From: Pyrenophora tritici-repentis
Taxonomy: Eukaryota; Ascomycota; Dothideomycetes; Pleosporales; Pleosporaceae
Assembly: GCF_003171515.1 (NCBI RefSeq)
Contig: NC_089390.1
Coordinates: 3,224,001 to 3,288,000 of the forward strand
Direction of reading: 5' to 3'
Length of the DNA: 64,000 nt
The position numbers were made by a program, and so were the translations under genes. Positions 55,715-64,000 of the stretch are shown piece after piece; the stretch's first letter is position 1; every line of letters begins with the position of its first letter. Under the pieces are notes generated by a model. That model saw only the letters and a program-made list of their open reading frames with translations. It made no database searches and was not told the DNA's origin.

Positions 55715-57209
55715 ATGTCTTCGAACAAGATGGAGCAGAGCCTCGACGACATCCTTAAGGCTTCCAAGACCTCCCGCCGTGGCCGTGCTGGACGCCGCTC
55801 TGGTGCTGGACGTCCCGCCACTGCTCCCGCCCCTGTCGGAGGTGTTTCCAAGTCGACCAAGCAAGGCAAGCAGGCCAAGGCTACACCGACCGCGCCCGCA
55901 GCCTCTCTCAGCGGTGAGACGAAGATCATGGTATCTAACTTGGTATGTCTGCCCAGTCGATCCATGTGCGACTCCCGCTAACACGCAATAGCCACGGGAC
56001 ATCGATCAAGTCCAACTCCAGGTATGTAAGACCGATGCGGGTCTTTGAGCCTATTGTTGTCTCGCTTTTGCGAGCATATACGAGACCGACCCTACGAACC
56101 GAGCCTTTCTCTCTATCCTCCGGTACGGATGTTGAGCCATGCCTTGCAAAAAGTCACGCCGAGATCTGTGTTTGGGCACACATGTCTGGTATACGACTAG
56201 CAACATGCGAACACTCCAAAGTACCGCTGCGACGGAAGTGGGTGATCTATCTCCACAAGCTACACCGCTGAGTGTAAGCAAAGACGGCAGCGCAACAGGA
56301 ACACTTTCCTCAATGCAATGCAGCAACTACAGCAGGCCAGCGAGCCGCGAGAAGCAAACGCAAAGTCAGTCACCGATGGCCCAAAGTTTACCTATGGGCG
56401 TGGGCAAGCATCGCAGAACTGTTTCGCAACGTTTCTGCACGTTACTCGTGGCAAATGCTCTCGCGCTGAGTTTGCTTTGTCTTATTGAACATAGAGTTCA
56501 TTTTATCTGGATGAGGTCACCCACTTTCTGAGCGGCACTTTACAACCGCTTGATATGGAATCGACGATTACCCAACGCCGACGCCGGATTCGCAGCGAAT
56601 GTTGCCTCTGTTTCTGCGAACTAAACCCCCAACACGACCACTAATACGCCTTGTAGGAATACTTTGTTTCAGCCGTCGGCGTGGGCCGACCGAAGAAGGT
56701 CCTCTTGCAATATGACGCCGCTGGCCGCAGTGTAGGCAGTGCAACTGTCATCTTCAACAGGCACGACCAAGCTACGAAGGCAACTGCCGCACTGGATGGT
56801 GTCAAGATCGACGGTCGCCCTGTTCGTGTCGAGATCCTCGTCAGCGCCAGCGCCATCCCGGCCACAACCCGTTCGACTTCTCTTGCCGACCGTGTTACGT
56901 GAGTGCATCCATTCGCCCCATCAGGAACATCTATTGACGATATACAGCCAAGCGAAAAAGGACAAGCCCAAGCCTGCTACAGCTGAAAAGGCCGCCGCTG
57001 GTGCCGCACGCGGCCGTGGTCAAACACGTGGTCGCGGAAAGGGCCGTGGAGGTCGCGACGCTCGTCCCAAGAAGAAGACAGTCGAGGAGCTCGATGCTGA
57101 GATGGCCGACTACTTCCCTGGAGGCGAGACCAGCAATGCTGCCAATGGCGTTGAAGTTGCCCAGGTCACCGCCGGCGGTGACACTGCCATGGACGACGAG
57201 ATGCTTTGA
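55715..57209 (+). CDS. yra1: ALY/REF-type mRNA export adaptor (Yra1 homologue) with a long intron
   Basis: Four exons: 55715-55942, 55992-56021 (a 30-nt microexon), 56657-56898 and 56948-57209, giving 253 aa. The ATG at 55715 opens MSSNKMEQSLDDILKASKTS, an N-terminal UAP56-binding motif. The RRM spans about residues 70-155 (ETKIMVSNLPRDIDQVQLQ, then YFVSAVGVGRPKKVLLQYD and GSATVIFNRHDQATKA). The tail is RGG-rich (RGRGQTRGRGKGRGGRDAR) and ends in a second UAP56-binding motif, KKTVEELDAEMADYF. This adaptor loads the export receptor on mRNA within TREX. The second intron, 56022-56656, is 635 bp, about ten times the usual size in this window and inside the RRM; yeast YRA1 also has an unusually long intron that serves autoregulation. 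Confidence 0.93.
56022..56656 (+). other. 635-bp intron of the ALY/REF gene
   Basis: Donor GTATGT and acceptor TTGTAG bound the interval; flanking exons read ...QVQLQ / EYFVSAVG in phase. It contains several short open frames but no recognised family, and no transposon end was seen. All other introns in the window are 45-95 bp. Confidence 0.85.
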
Positions 57210-58729
57210 GCGCCTCTCCGGTTGGCACGCTTCCACTCTCATTTACCCTGTCATGATTTAATTGAGCATTGTTCAAAACTGTTTGGCTTTCCCGGTAGCC
57301 GGTCTGGTTTCACCTTTCTTTTCTTGGAAGCGCTATCTTTTCGAAATACTTCACGATGAACTGTCCGTGGCAAGCGGGCATCAGGTCAGCAGCGGGCGCG
57401 GTTCGGTTTTTGTACATTACCCATGAATGTCTCCTCTTCGGCTCACAAATTGCACTCTGAGCTCAGTTAGTTTCAATACAGAACGACCATGATAGAGGAT
57501 CCCATTTACCATCTCACTGTTCAACATGGCATGTGTTCTCCTATTGGCACAGGTTAGGCTTTGATCTCTCCAGCTCTCGTACAGGGAGGCCAATGCTAAG
57601 GCGTCTAGGACGTTCCGTTCTTACATGGCCAAACGGTAACATTGGCCCTTTTGAGGGTGATATGCAAACCATGTGATCCTTCGCGCTCCCTAAAGAGCAC
57701 AAGCTTGCCACAAGATGGCAGGGAGCTTACAGCTTGCTGACAGTAGTACGCTAGCGGAGGTATTCCGTGCCTGCAGCTGGGAGTTTGGGAGACCCCGCAG
57801 AAAAGTCTTGTTTAGTGTGGTTGATGGTCAACCAGGTTGGTTTAGATCGGGTCCGCACTTCGCAGCAACGGCTCTAGCAGCAGTCAACCAATACCAAGTG
57901 CAGTCGTAGTGCGGGTCATGATCTTCTCAGGACTTCCATTCTTGATGGTGTACCTTTCAGCCGAGAGTCGCCACGCTACGTATTACTATTACTTTGCTTC
58001 CCCGGGATTCCTAAACTGTATGGGGGCTTGCGGCTACCCTAGCTTCCGATCACGATGATGCTCGGCAAAAGGAAGCGCTCGTCCGATGCAGCTTATGGAT
58101 CAGACGAGCTGGGTGCGATTGTTTATGTCTAGCATGGCCAGGTCGGAGGCATGCACGCAACGGATTACTCTAGCTTGGTGGGTGGATACAGCTGTCAACG
58201 TGTCCCGACACTCGCTCCAAAAGCAACCGAGGTGGCTGAGTCAGGAAGATAGGATTACCGTTTCCATCTTGACGTAGCTTCAGGAATGCTTCTTACAAGC
58301 GATGCATTGCTTCGTGGGCCATACGTTGGTAGTCTATTCAAAATGCGAGGATCAAGCTCGGCGCGTGGGTAGTGACGGCTTGTTTCGATGGCGTCCAGAG
58401 CGCGTTGCGCAGTGCGGGGGAGGGGTAGCTTTCACTGGCCGTAGGAGCGGGGCATGAAACCCTACCCTTGCACCAACAGCCACCCGGCCATGATGCATGA
58501 GACGCGCAACAGGCCACACAGCTTTCTTAAACGGGCTTTTGATAGCCGAGGCTTTCTAGGCAGCCGATCGTGCGGTTGTGGATTGCCCAGTGGAGATAAC
58601 TCTAGTGGCGTCATGCGGAGCACCTAAGGGGTACTTAAGATTTCTTTGCGCCTCTACCCCTCACCCAGTCTTCCAGATCCATAACATCTTTTTTATTTTT
58701 CCCATATACCTCAATTTGTATTGACAGCC
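57210..58729. other. Gene-free interval of 1.5 kb upstream of the aldehyde dehydrogenase
   Basis: Spacer between two plus-strand genes. Nothing coding recognised. The proximal part holds the stress-element-like sites listed separately and a C/T-rich leader. Confidence 0.5.
58627..58661 (+). promoter_or_regulatory. Two STRE-like sites upstream of the aldehyde dehydrogenase
   Basis: AGGGG at 58627-58631 and CCCCT at 58657-58661 lie 70-105 bp before the ATG in opposite orientations. This is the Msn2/4-type stress-response element of yeasts and filamentous fungi. Aldehyde dehydrogenase genes are often stress-induced, so a role is plausible, but a five-base site is common by chance. Confidence 0.35.
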
Positions 58730-60438
58730 ATGTCCGAGACGTCAGTCAAGCTCAAGACTCCCCAGACGGGCGAGTACGAACAGCCCACCGGCCTGTAAGT
58801 GATATAATCGGACCCCGAACTTTTTCGGAGGCTTTGTAATGCTTCGGGGTTACACTTTTGTCTCTTATATTATGACAGTGCTGATATCTGAACTAGCTTC
58901 ATCAACAATGAGTGGGTAAAGTCGGTTGATGGCAAGACCATTGAGGTCATCAATCCATCCACTGAGGAGGTCATCTGCCATGTTGCCGAGGCCACCGAGA
59001 AGGATGTTGACATTGCTGTCGCTGCTGCACGCAAGGCCTTCAATGGTCCGTGGAGGAAGGAGACACCAGAGAACCGAGGCAAGCTGCTTGTCAAGCTGGC
59101 CGACCTATTTGAGAAGAACGCCGACCTTCTCGCTGCTGTTGAGGCTCTTGACAACGGCAAGGCTTTCTCCATGGCCAGGAACGTCGATGTACCTGCCGCT
59201 GCTGGTTGCTTGAGGTACTACGGAGGTTGGGCCGACAAGATCGAGGGTAAGGTTGTTGACACATCACCTGACACTTTCAACTACATCCGCAAGGAGCCGG
59301 TTAGTATTATATCTTCCCCCATCTATTTCGCGTAGCTCATCCTCTCAGATTGGTGTCTGCGGTCAAATCATTCCATGGAACTTCCCCATTCTCATGTGGG
59401 CGTGGAAGATTGGTCCCGCCATTGCTACCGGTAACACGATCGTGATGAAGACGGCCGAGCAGACTCCTCTTTCTGCCTACATTGCTGCCAAGCTTGTTGC
59501 AGAGGCTGGTTTCCCACCAGGTGTTGTCAACATCATCACTGGTCTCGGCAGGGTCGCGGGTGCCGCCATGTCCGCCCACATGGACATTGACAAGATTGCC
59601 TTTACTGGTTCCACTGTTGTCGGTCGTCAGATCATGAAGGCCGCGGCTGGCTCCAACTTGAAGAAGATCACTCTCGAGCTTGGAGGCAAGAGCCCCAACA
59701 TTGTCTTCGCCGATGCTGACCTGGACGAGGCTATCAACTGGGTCAACTTTGGTATTTACTTCAACCACGGACAGACATGCTGCGCTGGCTCGCGCATCTA
59801 TGTCGAGGAGAGCATTTATGACAAGTTCATTGAGCGATTCAGGGAGCGAGCTGCGCAGAACAAAGTTGGTGACCCATTTGCGGCGGAAACATTCCAGGGT
59901 CCTCAGGTTTCACGACTGCAATTCGACCGCATCATGGGGTACGTCTTCTGCTTGGTCATTTTGATATGATAGAAAGGATGCTAATATTTGTGTCAGTTAC
60001 ATCGACGAGGGCAAGAAGGAGGGCGCCACCATCGAGACGGGAGGTAAGCGCAAGGGTGACAAGGGTTACTTCATCGAGCCTACCATCTTCTCCAACGTCA
60101 CCGAAGACATGAAGATCCAGAAGGAAGAGATCTTCGGCCCCGTATGCACAATCGCCAAGTTCAAGACCAAGGAGGAGGTCATCAAGATTGGCAACTCGAC
60201 CACGTATGGTTTGGCTGCTGCCGTCCATACGACCAACCTCAACACTGCCATTGAGGTTGCCAATGCTCTCCGCGCAGGAACTGTCTGGGTCAACACATAC
60301 AACAGCCTTCACTGGCAATTGCCATTCGGTGGTTACAAGGAGTCTGGTATGGGCCGTGAGTTGGGTGAGGCGGCGTTGGACAACTACCTCCAGACCAAGA
60401 CGGTCTCTATCCGCCTTGGTGACGTTCTCTTCGGTTAA
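58730..60438 (+). CDS. aldA: NAD(P)-dependent aldehyde dehydrogenase (Alt a 10/AldA type)
   Basis: Four exons: 58730-58794, 58897-59299, 59349-59938, 59997-60438, giving 499 aa, the normal family length; the first intron is 102 bp, the rest 49 and 58 bp. It oxidises aldehydes such as acetaldehyde to acids in the cytosol. Landmarks: [20 protein letters not shown] (catalytic Asn region), [10 protein letters not shown] (Rossmann turn), the general-base Glu in [13 protein letters not shown], and the nucleophile Cys in [10 protein letters not shown] near residue 300. EEIFGPV and [12 protein letters not shown] near the C-terminus are standard. The sequence is close in kind to allergenic aldehyde dehydrogenases of Alternaria and Cladosporium. 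All catalytic residues are present. Confidence 0.96.
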
Positions 60439-60981
60439 GCGTCAGACCGTAGTGTGTTGATGGAAGTTGTTGGTACTGTATATAGGTTCTGTTACCATGA
60501 CAATTTGAATCAAAGTAAAATTCAACTAAAACACTGCATGTCGGGTTAATGTTGCACCAAGTCTGGGGCTGGGACCATGACGTCAATGTACCTGGTCATA
60601 GAGACCAAGACCAAAACTGAGCAAAGGGTGATGCGGGGGATTAGTGAGGAGCCGTCTGGTTCGGGTCGGGTTGGATGACGGAGGATGGAGGACGGAGGAC
60701 GGGGAAAGACGCCGATGGGAGTTCACATGCTCAGGCTAACTTACAGGCACGCGTCGACTTTAGCGAGGCGGTTGCGTCAGTGCTCCGGGGCATGATGATG
60801 GGAAATGTACCGCGTAAGAACAACTACCTTCCAAGACTCGTACCATATCACGCCAGTTGTCTCCTTGAGCGTGCACGTGCAGAAAGTAAATAGCCCAGAT
60901 TCCGCATTATGATATAATGACCTGCGTGCTCGGCTGCCTCTTCTAAGGTTGCAGAAGCCCACTCCGACCACGCCGTCCAAC
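60439..60981. other. Gene-free interval, promoter of the phospholipase gene
   Basis: 3' flank of the aldehyde dehydrogenase and promoter of the next gene. A purine-rich GGA/GAC tract (GGATGACGGAGGATGGAGG) lies at about 60672-60703. Confidence 0.5.
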
Positions 60982-63828
60982 ATGGCAGGCAACGCACCCA
61001 CGCTGTCGTCCCAAGCGAACCAATATATCCGCGAGGTACTGCACAACACCGAGGCGCCGCCTGCGATTCCCGTCCACTACTTTTACACGTCGCCGCTCGC
61101 CATCGACGACCCACTATCGCCGTTACCACCACCGCCCACGGGCACGTCGACTGCGAAGAGAGTGCCTCCGCGGCCCTTTTCCGAGTATGACAACGATGCC
61201 ATCCAGGAGGCCTGGTTGGCGCTCCGGAAACAGATACTCAAGCACAATGAGGAGCTTGGCGAGAAAGATGGGACGGGACGTGGGACGCCGACCAACCCGG
61301 CTGTGGAGCGACTGAAGAGGCCGAGGGGAGGCAGCGCGTCGAGTGTCGACGGGAGCACCCTTCAGGGGCGTGAGATACCAGCTGGCAGATCGTCAAGTCG
61401 GGGCCAGTACTCGAGATCGGCCGAGTTGCTCGATAGGAAGAGGCCAAGCTCCAGCGGTGGCAGTCACAGCCACTCCTTGTCAGGCTCGCTCAAGGCATAC
61501 GAACCCGGCCCAATATCACCACTCGAACCTGCGACGACCGGCACGCCCTTCATCCGAGCCCCTTCGCGCGGAAACCTGACCAAGTCATGGAAGCCACCCG
61601 CGCCCATGGACGGAGGCCAGCGGCCGGCGGTACACGAGGTCGACAGCTACAAATGGGACCATGACATGGAACCCGCTCTATCCACGGGCAAGGACAAGGC
61701 TCCGGCAAAGAAAATACCCAAGCTGAAGCTAGGACCTTCTGTCAAAGTGCCTGTCGGAGTCTCGCGACTGCATCACGTAGTCATGGACGCCGAGTCGATA
61801 CGCATGGAGCCCATCTACTGGTCGCCACTCAGCGATGTCGCCCAGATTGTGCGCGGCACATGGTTCTACAAGGACAGCATGATGCCTGTTGAGGTGGAGG
61901 TGGCCAACATGCTCGAAGCGGGATACCTCGAGATGAAGCCCTGGACCCAGACGTGGATTGACGAACTCAATAGTGCTGTGGAAGTCGGCGCATTTGGCGA
62001 GATGAAGATCCTACACCACCTGTGGCCCGAAAGGTCCAAGAAACCAGATAGTAGACCGTCGACTTCACAGGCCATGCATTCAACCGGTCTAGTTCAGAAC
62101 ACTTTGCACGAAGAAGAAGAAGACCCCGACAAGGAGCGACGTGAGACGGTCGAAGATGCCTGTGACCTGATTGACATCTCAACAGGCCCAGAGGGACCGG
62201 ACCACAAGGCCGCTGGTGATCTGGAGTATGGTGCTGATGGGCGGAAACGCCTCTACCTCAAAGCTGGCGTCATCTACTCCGACGACAAGGAAGCTTTCAT
62301 CCTCAAGCCTACGCTTCAGCCGTCCGATTACTATGGTAGACGACCCCTTGCCAACTACATCCGCAAAGGCAGAGCAATCGGTGTACACGTTGTGCGTGGC
62401 TTCGACCAGGCCACCTGGGACAGGTTGCACCCAAACAAGAATACACCAAAAGCACAGGCAGCACGCGAGGGTGTCTCTTCATCGCAAGCTGGCGCACCGC
62501 AATATCAAAGGCAGAAGTCGGACCCTGATCTTGCGCAGTCTCAGAGACCAAAGGTTACGGATTTGGTCCTTGTCATACACGGCATCGGGCAGAAGCTATC
62601 AGAGAGAATGGAGACGTTCCATTTTACACACGCAATGAATGCTTTTCGGAGAGAAATGAACGTGGAGCTTGGAACGTCTGAAGTCAAGCGGCACTTGCGA
62701 AAGGACATGGGTGGCATAATGTGCTTGCCGGTAAGTCATAAAACCATATTCCTTGACATGCCATCTTCTTACACGTGCTAGGTCAATTGGCGTCATCGTG
62801 TCTCCCTTGAAGTCGATCAGACCGAGAGACCAGAGCTCGAAGACCCTTCTGCCAACAAATACACGCTCAAAGACATCACTCCAGACACACTTCCCTCTGT
62901 TCGTGGTATTGTGAGTGATGTTATGCTGGACATCCCATACTATCTTTCGCCATTACACAATCCCAAGATGGTCTCCGCATGCATACAAGAAGCCAACCGC
63001 ATCTACCGCCTGTGGTGCCATAACAATCCAGGCTTCGCAGAATACGGCCGAGTCCATCTAATTGCCCACTCCCTTGGTTCAGTTATGGCCATCGACATCC
63101 TGAGCCAACAGCCAACATATGTTGACCCTCGATTCACTGATCCATCCTTCCCCGAAGCAGACTTGCCCAATGACCAATTCATCTTCAACACCACCGATCT
63201 CTTCGTCTGTGGCAGCCCCGTTGGCCTCTTCCTCCTCATGAAGAACGCAAACCTTCTCCCACGCCGCGACAAAGAAAAGCCCGGCGCAGACTCGTACGCT
63301 GCACCCGGTGTCGCTGGTGAACAGGGCACGTATGGATGTCTCGCCGTAGACAACATCTACAACATCATTAATCCTTACGACCCCGTCGCTTGTCGCATAA
63401 ACCCCACTGTAGACATAGTCTACGCCTCCATGCTAAAACCCGCAACCATTCCTTCTGCATCAACTTCCCTATTCTCCTCATTAAACCCTTTCCGTTCCAC
63501 CTCAACCAACTATCCCTCCAACGAAAGGCCCTCCACCTTGCGTCTGCCAAGTAACGTAGAACTAGAAACGCACAACTTTACACGCGAGGAGATTGCAGAG
63601 AAGAGGGCATATCTACTGAATGACAATGGTCAGATTGACTATTACATGAAGTATGGCGGTGGTGCGTTGGAGATTCAGTACCTAACTATGCTGGGCGCGC
63701 ATAGCAGTTACTGGCTCAACAAAGACTTTATACGTATGATTGTTGTCGAGGTAGGACGTGGTTTGGGCAAGGAGGGGACAGTGAGGGAGATGAGGGCGCA
63801 GAAGAAGTTGGTGGTTAGAGGGACTTAG
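60982..63828 (+). CDS. DDHD-domain phospholipase (PA-preferring PLA1 type; yeast Ddl1-like)
   Basis: Two exons, 60982-62730 and 62782-63828 (51-bp intron), give 931 aa. The ATG at 60982 (MAGNAPTLSSQANQYIREVL) follows a CCAAC context. The N-terminal part is low complexity with a conserved segment WSPLSDVAQIVRGTWFYKDS, typical of fungal members. The lipase fold follows: VLVIHGIGQKLSERMETF near residue 528 and the nucleophile-elbow VHLIAHSLGSVMAIDIL near 673-690. The DDHD domain itself covers about 725-915 (FVCGSPVGLFLLMKN, NIYNIINPYDPVACRINP, IDYYMKYGGGALEIQYLTML, and the late His in LGAHSSYWLNKDF). In yeast and animals these enzymes hydrolyse phosphatidic acid or cardiolipin and act on mitochondrial and ER lipids. 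Not a short or broken copy. Confidence 0.92.
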
Positions 63829-64000
63829 CAAAGAGTCTGGGCTCAAGGTTTTGTATGGAGTTTGTTCTTTTCTTTAGAAGTTATACCCCCGTTTCCCAGA
63901 GCTCACGTATGAAGAGGCGTGCTTGGCTCCATCCTTCTAGTTGTCAATATACATATATTCGAGGATACTTCCCCGCTTTAGTATTATAGTTTTGTATCCT
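63829..64000. other. 3' flank of the phospholipase gene
   Basis: Non-coding, T-rich; the window ends here. Confidence 0.5.

Noticed and set aside
56139..56531. 130-codon open frame within the long ALY/REF intron, considered as an intron-encoded gene
   Set aside because: No homing-endonuclease, transposase or other motif; open-frame length is compatible with chance in this composition.
1..64000. CRISPR array, prophage, bacterial operon or ribosomal RNA features
   Set aside because: The whole window is eukaryotic in gene structure; no regularly spaced repeats, rRNA motifs or polycistronic layout were seen.

Overview
This window is a stretch of a filamentous ascomycete chromosome, most likely a Dothideomycete of the order Pleosporales. 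The signs are many GT-AG introns of about 45-65 bp with CTAAC/CTGAC-type branch points, fungus-specific families (CFEM protein, fungal rhodopsin-domain membrane proteins, AzgA purine permease, tyrosinase, GMC oxidoreductase), a Tad1-type LINE, and transition-type stop codons in a DNA transposon that look like repeat-induced point mutation (RIP). The order-level placement is inference from overall protein resemblance. Exon coordinates below were worked out by hand from splice signals and reading-frame continuity; most multi-exon models close without a frame error.

Layout. 1-6.35 kb is a nested transposon: a nearly intact 6.03-kb LINE (ORF1 plus endonuclease/reverse transcriptase/RNase H ORF2) sits inside the 3' end of a pogo/Fot1-like transposase gene and is flanked by a 13-bp target duplication. 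7-20 kb is an accessory region: a frameshifted Cys-rich tail-anchored protein, a rhodopsin-domain protein (-), a secreted GMC oxidoreductase broken by a 160-bp MITE, a second rhodopsin-domain protein (+), and a secreted FAD-dependent oxidoreductase (+), with long gene-free gaps. 21-28.7 kb holds an AhpC/TSA-like protein (-), a SAM-methyltransferase-like protein (-) and the AzgA purine transporter (+). 30.4-31.1 kb carries an eroded short-chain dehydrogenase relic. 31.3-41.9 kb has two large intact minus-strand genes: a 1963-aa ZNFX1/Hrr1/SAD-3-type helicase and a 1238-aa Mdm1-type sorting nexin. 42.4-47.7 kb is accessory again: a tyrosinase pseudogene, a rhodopsin-domain pseudogene and a CFEM/GPI protein. 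50-64 kb is a housekeeping block: Prp46 (splicing), Vps11 (HOPS/CORVET), an ALY/REF-type mRNA export factor with a 635-bp intron, an aldehyde dehydrogenase, and a DDHD-domain phospholipase.

The clearest pattern is compartmentalisation. Every frameshift, nonsense codon and transposon insertion I found in a coding sequence lies in accessory genes or transposons. The ten conserved genes, including one of almost 2000 codons, are clean. That argues for real gene decay rather than poor sequence quality, although several of the indels are one-base changes in short homopolymers and deserve checking. I did not find an unmistakably new system. The points most worth following are the nested LINE/pogo junction, the two MITEs, the long ALY/REF intron (which parallels the autoregulatory YRA1 intron of yeast) and the cluster of decayed accessory genes.
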